DNA of 64,000 bases from Lachnospiraceae bacterium (GCA_014804425.1 JAAUZV010000002.1:77308-141307), one strand, 5' to 3'; numbered from the stretch's first letter, positions 17,604 through 26,333 are shown. Notes: generated by a model from the sequence alone, not told the origin. A program made the numbers and translations.

Positions 17604-18453
17604 AAGGAAAAGAAAACTGTTTTATGGAATAAAGAGATACTTTCAACTGCTGAAAATTTATGCCCGCATGGACTTAGCTTCCCTGATGCGGGATGGGAAG
17701 TTTATGGCGATCGTCATCATTGCTGATATTGTCTCCAATATATCGTCGATTTCAGGAATATTTCTTCTGGCGTGGAAATTTGGCGGAATTGGCGGCATGG
17801 ACCGGTTTGAAGTTTTGTTCATGCTGGCATATGGCAATATTGTGATGGGCTTTCTCAATATGATGGGCGGATGTAATGCGCTGTTTCCAAGCAGGATCAT
17901 CGGCAGAGGGCAGTGGGAGCATATGTTTATTATGCCCGTTCCTTATGCCGTGCAGCTGACAGTAGGAATCTTCCCTTTTACCGGTTCCAGCAGCTTTCTG
18001 TCAGGAATCGGGATGCTGTGGGCGGCCGTATGCCATATGGAAATGGTTATGCCCTGGTGGTGGCCGGGAATGCTGATTCTCCAGCTGATCATCAGTATGG
18101 TAATCGTGGTGGCGTTTTCTTATTTGTTTTCAAGTCTTGCCTTTTATGCGCCGGTGCAGTGTGAGGAGATATCCGGTGCGGTAGTTTACAGTATGGAGCG
18201 TACCATGACGTTTCCGTTATCCGGTATGCCGAGGTATATCCGGTATCCTTTACTGACGATTTTTCCGGCAGGTCTGATGGCATGGTTTCCGACAATGATT
18301 CTGTTAGGAAAGGCAGCAACATTGGAAGGTATTTATCCGGCGATATTTGCGCTGCTGATATCGCTGACGGCAACTTATTATTTTAGGAAAGGATTTCGAT
18401 ATTATGTTAAAAAGGGAATCAACAGATATGTTTCAGGCGGCCACCGCTCCTGA
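17593..18453 (+). CDS. ABC-2 type exporter permease (second subunit)
   Basis: A 286-residue membrane protein with several hydrophobic helices, of the kind (COG3694-like) that pairs with the preceding permease. It starts with GTG 17593 inside the end of the upstream gene, preceded by GGATGGTGAG. It overlaps the following ATPase gene by 50 bases if that starts at 18404, so all three are translationally coupled. The basic N-terminus (VDKRKRKLFYGIKRYF) should be cytoplasmic. Substrate unknown. Confidence 0.8.
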   Translation: MVDKRKRKLFYGIKRYFQLLKIYARMDLASLMRDGKFMAIVIIADIVSNISSISGIFLLAWKFGGIGGMDRFEVLFMLAYGNIVMGFLNMMGGCNALFPSRIIGRGQWEHMFIMPVPYAVQLTVGIFPFTGSSSFLSGIGMLWAAVCHMEMVMPWWWPGMLILQLIISMVIVVAFSYLFSSLAFYAPVQCEEISGAVVYSMERTMTFPLSGMPRYIRYPLLTIFPAGLMAWFPTMILLGKAATLEGIYPAIFALLISLTATYYFRKGFRYYVKKGINRYVSGGHRS

Positions 18454-19489
18454 GGAGATTGCGGTAAGGGTGGAGTCCGTGAGTAAATTATTTACACAGT
18501 GGCAACGGAATGAAGAAAATTCCAAGAAGAAAGGCGATAGCGAAAAGAAAATCGCACACTTGTTCAGGCAGGAAAGGAAAACAGTGTCGGCACTTGACAA
18601 TGTTTCTTTCCGGATCAGGAAAGGCGAGTTTGTAGCGTATGCAGGTCCGAACGGAGCAGGAAAAAGCACCACAATGAAGCTGCTGTCGGGTATCCTTCAG
18701 CCCACAGAAGGGACGATATCCGTGCTGGGGATGTCGCCGGAGAAAGACAGAATCGCGCTGATGAAAAAGCTTGGCGTGTTATTCGGAAACCGAACAGAGC
18801 TTTGGTGGGATCATCCGGTGATGCAGAGCTTTGAATGGAAAAAGGTTGTGTGGGACATCCCGGATACGGTGTACAAACGGAATCTGGATATGGTGACGGA
18901 ATTGTTGGATATTGGTGAGATTCGGAACACCTTTGCCAGAGAATTGTCACTGGGGCAGCGAATGAGAGCAGATCTGGCAATGATGCTGCTGCATTCGCCG
19001 GAGCTGATCCTGTTGGATGAACCGACGCTGGGATTGGATGTGGTGGCAAAGCGGCAGATGATTGATTTTTTGAAAAAGATCAATCGGGAGGAAGGTGTGA
19101 CAATTCTGGTGACCAGTCATGATATGGATGATCTGGAGGAGATGGCGCGGAGGATTTTGATGATCTCCAAAGGAAAGCTTGCCTTTGACGGCAGCTTCGA
19201 TGGATTGCGCGACATTACGGGAAATCTCACACATTTCATCGTTACCACGGACGGCAGAGAGCTTCAGCTTGAAGACTGCAGGCTCCTAAGCGAAAATCGC
19301 GGCGTTTTTGAATTCGAAGTGGATCTGTCCAGTCTGCCTGTCAAAGTATTGCTGGAGAGGCTGTCGAAGGCGGATGGGGTCATGGACGTGGAAATTAGAA
19401 AAGCGCCGATTGAACAGGTGATTGCACAGATATATCAGACATGGGCAGAACCCACATCCGGGCCGGAAAAAAATGGAAAAGATAGTTGA
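18404..19489 (+). CDS. ABC exporter ATP-binding protein (COG4586-like)
   Basis: A 361-residue ABC ATPase driving the two upstream permeases. It has Walker A GPNGAGKSTTMK, Q-loop region GVLFGNRTELWWDHPV (characteristic of the COG4586 group), signature LSLGQRMRADLAM and Walker B LILLDEPTLGLDVV, followed by a switch His (VTSHDMDDLEEM) and a C-terminal domain of about 100 residues. It starts at ATG 18404 after AGGAAAGGA; ATG 18428 is a possible alternative. Its stop (19489) overlaps the -35 box of the next promoter, so the exporter operon ends here. Confidence 0.9.
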   Translation: MLKRESTDMFQAATAPEEIAVRVESVSKLFTQWQRNEENSKKKGDSEKKIAHLFRQERKTVSALDNVSFRIRKGEFVAYAGPNGAGKSTTMKLLSGILQPTEGTISVLGMSPEKDRIALMKKLGVLFGNRTELWWDHPVMQSFEWKKVVWDIPDTVYKRNLDMVTELLDIGEIRNTFARELSLGQRMRADLAMMLLHSPELILLDEPTLGLDVVAKRQMIDFLKKINREEGVTILVTSHDMDDLEEMARRILMISKGKLAFDGSFDGLRDITGNLTHFIVTTDGRELQLEDCRLLSENRGVFEFEVDLSSLPVKVLLERLSKADGVMDVEIRKAPIEQVIAQIYQTWAEPTSGPEKNGKDS

Positions 19490-19514
19490 CAAATCAAAAT
19501 CGATTGCGTACAAT
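19486..19514 (+). promoter_or_regulatory. sigma-A promoter of the peroxide-defence operon
   Basis: Perfect TTGACA (19486-19491), 17 bases, TACAAT (19509-19514). It drives the operon starting with the first glutathione peroxidase; transcription would begin near 19521. Confidence 0.8.
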
Positions 19515-19531
19515 CTAAATAAAGATTTTAC

Positions 19532-19544
19532 AAAATTTAATTTT
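19532..19544 (+). promoter_or_regulatory. candidate OhrR/MarR operator
   Basis: AAAATTTAATTTT is a perfect palindrome (6+1+6) lying just after the predicted start of transcription, between promoter and first gene. The operon encodes its own OhrR-like regulator, and OhrR-type operators are A+T-rich palindromes around AATT, so autoregulation from this site is plausible. Confidence 0.4.
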
Positions 19545-19573
19545 ACACAATTTTATTGATGAAGGAGGATATG

Positions 19574-20119
19574 ATGAATATTTATGATTTTAATGTAGAA
19601 AATGCTGCCGGTGTTGAGGTATCGTTAAAGGACTATGCGGGACAGGTAATTTTGATAATCAACTCTGCGACAGAGTGTGGTTTTACTCCGCAATATGACA
19701 ATCTGCAGGATCTCTTTGAAAAATATGGCAGTGATGGTTTCGTTATTCTTGATTTCCCTTGCAATCAGTTCGGACATCAGGCGCCCGGCAGTAATGAGGA
19801 AATTGTCAGCTTTTGTGACTCCAGATATGGTATTACATTTCCGATTTTTTCAAAGATTGAAGTGAATGGAGAGAATGAGAGTCCGCTCTATACTTTTCTG
19901 AAATCCAAAAAGGGATTTGCCGGTTTTGATCCGGAACATCCCCTGACACCAATGATGGAAAGCGTGTTGAGCAGGACTGCTCCGAATTATTTGCAAAGCA
20001 GCGATATTAAATGGAATTTCACCAAATTTCTGATTGACAGGGACGGAAATGTGGTAGAACGTTTTGAGCCGACGGCTGACATGGCTGAAGTGGAAGAAAA
20101 GATTGCAAACTTATTATAG
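19574..20119 (+). CDS. glutathione peroxidase family thiol peroxidase
   Basis: Reduces hydrogen peroxide or organic hydroperoxides, in Firmicutes usually with thioredoxin rather than glutathione. The protein is about 181 residues. It has the peroxidatic Cys motif NSATECGFTPQYDNLQ, the conserved LDFPCNQFGHQAPGSNEEI and KWNFTKFLIDRDG near the end. It is a Cys, not a selenocysteine, form. AAGGAGGA fits ATG 19574 (5-base spacing) better than 19571; the track start at TTG 19556 is unlikely. It is the first gene of a five-gene peroxide-response operon that ends with a second peroxidase. Confidence 0.95.
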   Translation: MNIYDFNVENAAGVEVSLKDYAGQVILIINSATECGFTPQYDNLQDLFEKYGSDGFVILDFPCNQFGHQAPGSNEEIVSFCDSRYGITFPIFSKIEVNGENESPLYTFLKSKKGFAGFDPEHPLTPMMESVLSRTAPNYLQSSDIKWNFTKFLIDRDGNVVERFEPTADMAEVEEKIANLL

Positions 20120-20139
20120 GAATCGATTGGAGGATGATG

Positions 20140-20409
20140 ATGGAATACACTTATAAGACACAGGATACCTGTTCCACTGAAATAAAACTCAATATTGATG
20201 GAAATGTGGTCACAAATATTTCTTTTACAGGAGGATGCAATGGAAACCTGAAAGCGATACCTCTGCTTGTAGACGGATGGACGGTGGAAGAAATTGAGAA
20301 AAAACTGTCGGGCGTGATTTGCGGACGAAGACCGACTTCCTGCGCGGATCAGCTTGCCAAAGCTTGCAGGGCGGCATATGAAGAACAAAGAGAGGTGGGA
20401 CAGGCATGA
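20140..20409 (+). CDS. TSCPD domain protein (TIGR03905-like)
   Basis: A protein of about 89 residues with the layout of small TSCPD proteins: TQDTCSTEIKLNIDG, FTGGCNGNLKAI, a CGRRPTSCADQLAKA segment and several conserved cysteines. The TSCPD domain also occurs at the end of class II ribonucleotide reductases and is thought to bind metal or take part in redox. Its role when free-standing is unknown. GGAGG at 20129-20133 favours ATG 20140 among three ATGs. Its stop overlaps the flavodoxin start (ATGA), indicating coupled translation. Confidence 0.85.
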   Translation: MEYTYKTQDTCSTEIKLNIDGNVVTNISFTGGCNGNLKAIPLLVDGWTVEEIEKKLSGVICGRRPTSCADQLAKACRAAYEEQREVGQA

Positions 20410-20813
20410 AAATAGAAGTAAGATATTACACAAGATCGGGAAATACAAAAAAGCTGGCGGATGCGATTGCAAAAGCGGTAGGAGCAGAGGCAAAGACGGT
20501 GGAAGAGCCGCTTCGGGAAGACGTTGATATCCTCTTTCTTGGCAGTTCTGTCTATGCGTATGGGGTAGATGACAATATTAAAAAATTTATTTCTAACATC
20601 GATGTAACAGTGGGGAAAGTTGTAAACTTTAGTACAGCAGCTTTAATAAAATCCACATATAAGCAGGTGGGAAAGCTCCTTGCGGAAAAAGGAATTGTGC
20701 AGGCAAAAGAAGAATTCTACTGCAAAGGGTCTTTTGGTCCCATTCATAAAGGAAAACCGGATGAAAAGGACTGCGAGGCTGCTGCGGCATTTGCCAAAAA
20801 GATCATATCGTGA
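20406..20813 (+). CDS. flavodoxin-like protein
   Basis: A 135-residue FMN-binding electron carrier. The phosphate-binding loop appears as YYTRSGNTKKLADAI near the N-terminus, and LFLGSSVYAYG lies at the second flavin loop. It starts at ATG 20406 overlapping the TSCPD gene stop. In this operon it may pass electrons to a thiol-reducing system or repair oxidised proteins; that is inference from context. Confidence 0.88.
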   Translation: MKIEVRYYTRSGNTKKLADAIAKAVGAEAKTVEEPLREDVDILFLGSSVYAYGVDDNIKKFISNIDVTVGKVVNFSTAALIKSTYKQVGKLLAEKGIVQAKEEFYCKGSFGPIHKGKPDEKDCEAAAAFAKKIIS

Positions 20814-20855
20814 TAAATTGTGTAGCATAAAAATGGTATGAGGAGTTATGATACT

Positions 20856-21293
20856 ATGCCAAACAACAAATACGACAGCTTAAAACTTGAAAATCAGTTA
20901 TGTTTTCCGCTCTATGCCTGTTCCAAAGAAGTGATAAGGAGATATAAACCGTATCTTGACAAGCTGGACCTGACATATACCCAGTATATCGCAATGATGG
21001 TCATGTGGGAGAAAAAGGAGGTAACAGTCAAGGAGCTTGGGAAATGCCTTTATCTGGATTCCGGTACGCTTACTCCTGTGCTGAAAAAGCTGGAGGAAAA
21101 AAATTATGTGGTACGGAACCGCTCCAAAGCAGATGAACGGAATCTGATCGTTTCCATTACACAGGAAGGCGAGGACTTAAAGGAGCAGGCTGTTGAGATA
21201 CCGGTGAGCCTGGGAGCCTGTGTTAATGTGGAACCGCAGGAGGCGCAGCAATTATACCGGCTTTTGTATAAGCTGCTTGACGGGTTATCTTAA
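20856..21293 (+). CDS. MarR-family regulator, OhrR-like peroxide sensor
   Basis: A winged-helix dimeric repressor of about 145 residues. The N-terminal LENQLCFPLYACSKEV has the Cys placed as the peroxide-sensing Cys of OhrR. The DNA-binding part includes KELGKCLYLDSGTLTPVLKKLEEKNYVVRNRS and the wing SKADERNLIVSIT. OhrR proteins lose DNA binding when this Cys is oxidised, which fits the peroxidase genes on both sides. ATG 20856 lies 10 bases after AGGAG; the track start at 20838 precedes the ribosome site. It probably represses this operon. Confidence 0.92.
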   Translation: MPNNKYDSLKLENQLCFPLYACSKEVIRRYKPYLDKLDLTYTQYIAMMVMWEKKEVTVKELGKCLYLDSGTLTPVLKKLEEKNYVVRNRSKADERNLIVSITQEGEDLKEQAVEIPVSLGACVNVEPQEAQQLYRLLYKLLDGLS

Positions 21294-21336
21294 CACGGAA
21301 AAGGAATTGTAATATGAAAATTCAGGAGGAAACATG

Positions 21337-21879
21337 ATGAGTATTTTTGATTTTACAGTACAAACACAGGATGGAAATGCAGTATCGCTTTCCGAGTATC
21401 AAGGGAAAGTGCTTTTGATCGTCAATACCGCTACAGGATGTGGATTTACACCACAGTATGATGCTCTGCAGGATTTATATGAGCTTCACCAGAAGGACGG
21501 GCTTGAGATCCTGGACTTCCCATGCAATCAGTTTGCCGATCAGGCTCCCGGTAGTGATGAGGAGATCCATTCCTTCTGCACCGGCCGCTACGGGATCACT
21601 TTCCCGCAGTTTTCCAAAGTTGAGGTGCTGGGCGAAAATGCCAGCCCGCTATTTCAATATCTTTCTGACCATACTTCCTTTGACGGTTTTGGCAAGAGTC
21701 CGATGACGCTGATACTGAAAGGCGTTGTCAAGAAGATGGATAAGGATTATAAAAACAACGGCAACATCAAGTGGAATTTTACAAAATTTCTGATTGACCG
21801 TGAAGGGAAGATCGTTGCCCGGTTTGAGCCGACGGAGTCCATGGAACATGTAAAAAAGAAAGTGGAGGAGATTTTGTAA
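21337..21879 (+). CDS. glutathione peroxidase family protein (second copy)
   Basis: Same family and role as the first gene of the operon: Cys-type peroxidatic site NTATGCGFTPQYDALQ, LDFPCNQFADQAPGSDEEI and KWNFTKFLIDREG. About 180 residues. AGGAGG gives 7-base spacing to ATG 21337 (21334 is the alternative). The two peroxidases are clearly related but differ across their length, so they are old paralogues or separate acquisitions, not a recent duplication. A bidirectional terminator follows. Confidence 0.95.
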   Translation: MSIFDFTVQTQDGNAVSLSEYQGKVLLIVNTATGCGFTPQYDALQDLYELHQKDGLEILDFPCNQFADQAPGSDEEIHSFCTGRYGITFPQFSKVEVLGENASPLFQYLSDHTSFDGFGKSPMTLILKGVVKKMDKDYKNNGNIKWNFTKFLIDREGKIVARFEPTESMEHVKKKVEEIL

Positions 21880-21884
21880 ATAAA

Positions 21885-21937
21885 ACAGCTATTGAAATGC
21901 GGATTCCGTGAGGAAGTGGATATCAATAGCTGTTTTT
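21885..21937 (+). terminator. bidirectional intrinsic terminator between gpx and tspO
   Basis: ACAGCTATTGA (21885-21895) pairs with TCAATAGCTGT (21923-21933), followed by TTTTT on the plus strand and preceded by AAAA, so it also gives a U-run on the minus strand for the convergent tspO gene. Confidence 0.85.
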
Positions 21938-21945
21938 GGTGCTTT

Positions 21946-22407
21946 CTAATTTAATAGATAGATGGATAAGTTTAAGTAGCCTGCAAAAGTTACCCACAGT
22001 AGATAGGGAACCATCAGATATCCGGCAGGTTTTGATATTTCATAGAACAAAATGGTTGTTTTGAGGATCAGCAGCCATAACAGAACAAGCCAGATAAATG
22101 CAAACAGGTATAGCTCTAAATTAAAAAAGATAATTGACCAGAAAAAGTTAAATATAAGCTGAATGCCATATGTGGTTAGGGCATGATCGTTTGGCTTTCC
22201 GGATGTAAGTACCAGATAGGATGCAATTCCCATAAGGACATACAGAATTGTCCACACAACCGGAAACAGCCAGCCTGGCGGAGCCAGACCCGGTTTTGTG
22301 ATTGATTGAAAGGTTTCCATACTATTTCGTGTCAATAGCGCAGAAAGACTGCCGACGGCAAGCGGTATGGCAATACAGGTAATTAAATTTTTCCATTGAA
22401 TTTTCAA
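21946..22407 (-). CDS. tspO: TspO/MBR family membrane protein
   Basis: A 153-residue protein with five transmembrane helices. KPGLAPPGWLFPVVWTILY and MGIASYLV, then NFFWSIIFF and a C-terminal WVTFAGYLN, are typical of TspO/peripheral benzodiazepine receptor homologues, which bind porphyrins and are linked to oxidative stress. The start is TTG 22407 (minus strand) with GAGGGTG upstream; no in-frame ATG fits as well. It is convergent with the peroxide operon and shares a terminator with it. Confidence 0.93.
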   Translation of the reverse strand: MKIQWKNLITCIAIPLAVGSLSALLTRNSMETFQSITKPGLAPPGWLFPVVWTILYVLMGIASYLVLTSGKPNDHALTTYGIQLIFNFFWSIIFFNLELYLFAFIWLVLLWLLILKTTILFYEISKPAGYLMVPYLLWVTFAGYLNLSIYLLN

Positions 22408-22531
22408 AAAGCATCACCCTCTACTACCAATATGATGTGACTTGCTTTTTTATTCCATATGATATTGTTTCTATTGTTGTGTATCATGTTAATATGGTGT
22501 ATGATAATGTGCGGAGCCGGAGAGTCGTGTA

Positions 22532-22572
22532 GGGTATCATGTCGATAGACATGATACCCGCCCGAATGGGCG
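22532..22572 (+). promoter_or_regulatory. long inverted repeat plus second hairpin before the aldo/keto reductase gene
   Basis: GGGTATCATGTC (22532-22543) and GACATGATACCC (22548-22559) form a perfect 12-bp inverted repeat with a GATA loop, immediately followed by CGCCC/GGGCG. There is no U-run. A related GTATCATG sequence occurs about 50 bases upstream, followed by TATGAT, suggesting repeated operator half-sites. It may be a repressor site or a leader hairpin. Confidence 0.5.
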
Positions 22573-22605
22573 GCTTGTGAAATAAAGAAACCTTGGAGGA
22601 TAGAA

Positions 22606-23781
22606 ATGAAATATAGACCTGACCGATATGGCAATCAAATTTCCCAATTGGGTTACGGCTGCATGAGATTCAGCAGAAAGGGAAATAGCATCGACTTTGA
22701 AAAAGCTGAGAAGGAAGTTCTTCTTGCAATCGAAAAAGGTGTCAATTATTTTGATACCGCATACATTTATCCGGGCAGTGAGGAATGCCTTGGAAAGATT
22801 CTTTACAAAAACAAGTGCCGTGAAAAGGTGTATATTGCCACCAAGCTCCCGCAGTACATCATACGTTCCTCTGCGGCGATTGACAAAACCTTTAACGAGG
22901 AGCTATCCCGTCTTCGCACAGACTATATTGATTACTATCTGATGCATATGTTTACGGATTATGCAGAATGGGAGCATCTTAAGGCTCTGGGAATTGAGGA
23001 TTGGATCAAAAGGCAGAAAGCGGAAGGTCGTATTCGTAACCTCGGTTTTTCCTACCATGGTGAAACGGAAATGTTCCTGAAAATTCTGAATGCTTATGAT
23101 TGGGACTTCTGCCAGATACAGTATAACTATCTGGATGAGCATACCCAGGCGGGAAAGAAGGGACTTCAGGCAGCGGCAGAGAAGGGGATTCCGGTTATCA
23201 TTATGGAGCCTCTTCGCGGCGGCAAGCTGGTCAATCTTCCGGATAAAGCGAAGGAGGTGCTTGCCTCGGACAGCAAGGGCTATTCGCCTGCTGAGCTGGG
23301 ACTGCGCTGGCTGTGGAATCAGCCGGAGGTCACCTGTGTGCTTTCCGGTATGAATTCTGAGGATATGGTGAATGAAAATATACGTATCGCATCCGAGGCA
23401 GAACCGGGGCATTTTACAGAAGAAGATATGGAGATCATTGAACGGATCAAGCAGATCATTCGTGAACGGGAAAAAGTAGGCTGTACGGGCTGCCGATATT
23501 GTATGCCCTGTCCAAAGGGTGTGGATATTCCGGGCAATTTCTACTATTATAATCTGATGTATATGGAGAAGAAAACCTCAGCACGCTTTGAGTTTGCCCA
23601 GAACATGGGGATGCGGAAGGAACCCGGTTTTGCATCACAATGCATTGGCTGCGGCAAATGTGAAAAACATTGTCCTCAGCATATCAATATTCGTGAAAAA
23701 CTAAAGGAGGCGGATCATGACCTCAGGCCTCTGCCTTATAAAATCGGTATCCATGCAGCGCGCAAGTTTATCATTCGATAA
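22606..23781 (+). CDS. aldo/keto reductase with C-terminal 4Fe-4S ferredoxin domain
   Basis: A 391-residue cytosolic oxidoreductase. The N-terminal TIM barrel (about residues 1-280) has the aldo/keto reductase start QLGYGCMRF, the Asp/Tyr site VNYFDTAYIYPGSE, the Lys in ATKLPQY and the His region DYYLMHMF. The C-terminal part carries two cysteine clusters, CTGCRYCMPCPKGVDIP and CIGCGKCEKHCPQHINI, for iron-sulfur centres. This architecture is common in anaerobic Firmicutes; the substrate is unknown. ATG 22606 follows TTGGAGGA. A strong inverted repeat lies in its leader. Confidence 0.93.
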   Translation: MKYRPDRYGNQISQLGYGCMRFSRKGNSIDFEKAEKEVLLAIEKGVNYFDTAYIYPGSEECLGKILYKNKCREKVYIATKLPQYIIRSSAAIDKTFNEELSRLRTDYIDYYLMHMFTDYAEWEHLKALGIEDWIKRQKAEGRIRNLGFSYHGETEMFLKILNAYDWDFCQIQYNYLDEHTQAGKKGLQAAAEKGIPVIIMEPLRGGKLVNLPDKAKEVLASDSKGYSPAELGLRWLWNQPEVTCVLSGMNSEDMVNENIRIASEAEPGHFTEEDMEIIERIKQIIREREKVGCTGCRYCMPCPKGVDIPGNFYYYNLMYMEKKTSARFEFAQNMGMRKEPGFASQCIGCGKCEKHCPQHINIREKLKEADHDLRPLPYKIGIHAARKFIIR

Positions 23782-23796
23782 AGCGAAAGGGTGATC

Positions 23797-25467
23797 ATGA
23801 ATCGAAAAAAGCAGAGGATGCGAATCATTGCGGCGACATTCCTTATCGTTTGTATCGCAGCCTGCGGAAAGCAGACGGATACCGATCGCGAAACAGTACC
23901 GGAATATGGAAATGTAGATGTGGAAGATGGTGCGGAGACGGAAGCCGGAACAGAAGAAGCGGCAGGAGAAGATGCCGCGGATACGGTAGAAGATACCGCA
24001 ACAGCGGGGGATGAAGCGACTGATGTGATGGAAGGTACTGCAGATACAGAGGAACCGGAAGCGGTAATCACGGTATATGTATCAGAAGATATCGAGTATA
24101 GCGATGAGGTCATACCTGTACAGTATGCGGATGATCTGTCCATGCTGGATGATATGAAATATACGAACAGCACTTATGCTTATCAGGATGGTAACGTGTA
24201 TTATCGCAGGTATCATGAAGATTCCTATGAGGAAGCAGCTTTATGGGCAATGTACAATTCCCAACCGATTCCGGGAGCCAAAAAGGAGATTGTCTGTATG
24301 GATTCTGACGGAGCGGAAACAGAGCTGTTTACGGATGAGGGCTATGGTGATATTTATCTGGTCAATGGCCGGTTTTACATGACAGACGGGGTAAACATGG
24401 AGGACTATATGGGTCTGCAGTTGTATTCCGTGGATATGCAGGGAAATAACCGGATTGATTATGGAAACGGAAAGATTCTCGCGATCGACAGAGAGAGAAA
24501 TGTGATGGTTTTGCAAATGTGGGAGGAGGAAGGCAGCAGCTATTGGGATCGTACCCGATACTATGCGATGAACTACGAAACAGGAGAAACGGAACCAATC
24601 AATTTTGATGACAGCCATATTCGTGTGGAAGCCTATCAGGATGGATGGCTTTATTATACAAAATACGATAAGGATGATGCAGCTGTTCATATGCTGTGTG
24701 CGGTTTCCTTAGAGGGGGAGCAGAGAGAGATCCTGGCACTTACCTCGAATTACAATATTTACAATGAAGATCAGTCCCCTTTTGCTGATGAATACATATT
24801 GCATGTGGAGGTAGATGAGGACAGGATCTATTTTCTATACGGCGGGTATGCCGGAAGTGCCGGTATGTTTCAAGGCGGATTATTGATCAGTGTCAGGCTG
24901 GATGGTACAGATTATAGGGCAGTCATGATTCCGGAGGATTTTTTTTATCTGAGTCATAACAATGGAAAAACAATGATTTATTTTCCGCGTTATTTCTTTC
25001 CGGATGAAGCAGATTCTTTTCAAGAGCATAATATGTGGGCATGGGACATGGATGCCAATACATGCTGTTTTACGGATTTTCCCGAACGAATCTTAAGAGA
25101 CTATGATTTGCAAACGAGGAGAATGCTGTGGTATTATCCGGCAGAAAAAGGCGTTTTGTGCGAATGGAGTCTCTATGGAGAGAATCCTCAAACGAATATT
25201 TATGCTCTGCCTGACGATTCCGGCACAATTGTGAGGGTTGCCACGGATTTGGGAGATTGTATCTCAAAATGGGAGGATGAGGAGACAGATTGGATAAGAT
25301 ATAGGGATTTGTATTATGCGGATGGATTCTTATATTTTACCATAGAGTATAGTACTTACGACGAAACCGCTTCTATCGGCTGGCGGGATGGCTATCGCAG
25401 ACTGCGCTCGGAAGTATACCGGCTGAAAACGGGGGAGAGTACAGCTAACATGCTTTATTCGTATTAA
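23797..25467 (+). CDS. large lipoprotein, beta-propeller-like
   Basis: About 556 residues. An N-terminal signal ends in a lipobox (VCIAACGK), so it is anchored on the outer face of the membrane. Residues about 25-100 are a highly acidic Glu/Ala/Thr/Asp linker. The rest has repeated segments of the type DGWLYYTKYDKDD, EDRIYFLYGG and DGFLYFTIEYS, resembling DUF5050-type propeller proteins. Function unknown; a surface binding or sensory role is possible. It starts at ATG 23797 (GTG 23791 in the track lies too close to the ribosome site), 15 bases after the reductase stop, and ends at a terminator. Confidence 0.8.
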   Translation: MNRKKQRMRIIAATFLIVCIAACGKQTDTDRETVPEYGNVDVEDGAETEAGTEEAAGEDAADTVEDTATAGDEATDVMEGTADTEEPEAVITVYVSEDIEYSDEVIPVQYADDLSMLDDMKYTNSTYAYQDGNVYYRRYHEDSYEEAALWAMYNSQPIPGAKKEIVCMDSDGAETELFTDEGYGDIYLVNGRFYMTDGVNMEDYMGLQLYSVDMQGNNRIDYGNGKILAIDRERNVMVLQMWEEEGSSYWDRTRYYAMNYETGETEPINFDDSHIRVEAYQDGWLYYTKYDKDDAAVHMLCAVSLEGEQREILALTSNYNIYNEDQSPFADEYILHVEVDEDRIYFLYGGYAGSAGMFQGGLLISVRLDGTDYRAVMIPEDFFYLSHNNGKTMIYFPRYFFPDEADSFQEHNMWAWDMDANTCCFTDFPERILRDYDLQTRRMLWYYPAEKGVLCEWSLYGENPQTNIYALPDDSGTIVRVATDLGDCISKWEDEETDWIRYRDLYYADGFLYFTIEYSTYDETASIGWRDGYRRLRSEVYRLKTGESTANMLYSY

Positions 25468-25478
25468 GGAATGAGATC

Positions 25479-25511
25479 GGGCTGCACGTGCGTGCAGCCC
25501 TTATCTTATTT
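25479..25511 (+). terminator. intrinsic terminator after the lipoprotein gene
   Basis: GGGCTGCAC (25479-25487) pairs with GTGCAGCCC (25492-25500) around a 4-base loop, followed by the T-rich TTATCTTATTTTT. It lies between convergent genes. Confidence 0.75.
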
Positions 25512-26333
25512 TTCTGACAGTGCGGAGTCAGAAATGGCATTTATAAAGATCGCGTTGAATTTTTCCAGCTGGTCATACATGATCCCGTGCCCGCTGTCGG
25601 ATAAGGTGATGAGTTTGGAACCGCAGATGCACTTGTGCTGTATTTCAGCAAGTTCATTGGAGACGATCACATCCTGAGCACCGTGGATGATATCGGTGGG
25701 GACATGGACGCAGGGGAGATCTTTTCGACAGTCCTCATCACGAAGCGAGATCGCGCACTTGACCGTTCCGATGCCGGATGCGGACAATGCGATGCTTCGG
25801 AACCAGTCAACAACGGCGTCAGAATGCGGACATGCAAGAAGCTGTTTGCTGAAGTTTTGACAAAGCTGCGGCCTGTCGGTTTCGGCAAGGCAGATCAGAT
25901 CATTCACTTCCTGCATGGTTTTTCCGTATGGAAAGCCGGGACGTTTTGTAAAGCACGGGGCAGCGGCGGAAAGCAGGATGAGTCTGCATACGCCGAATCC
26001 GTTGTAGCGATTCATATATCGTAAAGCGATCGCTCCGCCCATGGAAAACCCAACTAAAATGAAGTTTTTCAGGCGAAGGCGACGGACGATCTGAAACAGA
26101 TCGGCAGACATTTGATCATAAGAATATCCGCATGCAGGCGTATCCGACCTGCCAAAGCCTCTTAAATCCACTGTAATTACGCGGTATCCGCAATCCGTAA
26201 GCAGATTGACCTGATATTCAAAAATCTGATGGGACAGCGGCCATCCGTGAAGGAGAAGGACGGTCTGTTTTCCATGCGGACAATAGTCATAGACGGCAAT
26301 TTTTACGCCGTCGGTCGAGGGGATATAAAACAT
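25506..26333 (-). CDS. alpha/beta hydrolase (chloroperoxidase/esterase-like)
   Basis: A 275-residue cytosolic hydrolase. The oxyanion segment LLLHGWPLSHQIFEYQ is typical of the non-haem chloroperoxidase/esterase branch. The nucleophile elbow is GFSMGG, the acid lies in IIHGAQDVIV and the catalytic His in SDSGHGIMYDQ. Substrate unknown; esterase or perhydrolase activity is the family expectation. It is a single minus-strand gene; its start region overlaps only the unsupported 5' extension of the next plus-strand ORF. Confidence 0.92.
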   Translation of the reverse strand: MFYIPSTDGVKIAVYDYCPHGKQTVLLLHGWPLSHQIFEYQVNLLTDCGYRVITVDLRGFGRSDTPACGYSYDQMSADLFQIVRRLRLKNFILVGFSMGGAIALRYMNRYNGFGVCRLILLSAAAPCFTKRPGFPYGKTMQEVNDLICLAETDRPQLCQNFSKQLLACPHSDAVVDWFRSIALSASGIGTVKCAISLRDEDCRKDLPCVHVPTDIIHGAQDVIVSNELAEIQHKCICGSKLITLSDSGHGIMYDQLEKFNAIFINAISDSALSEK

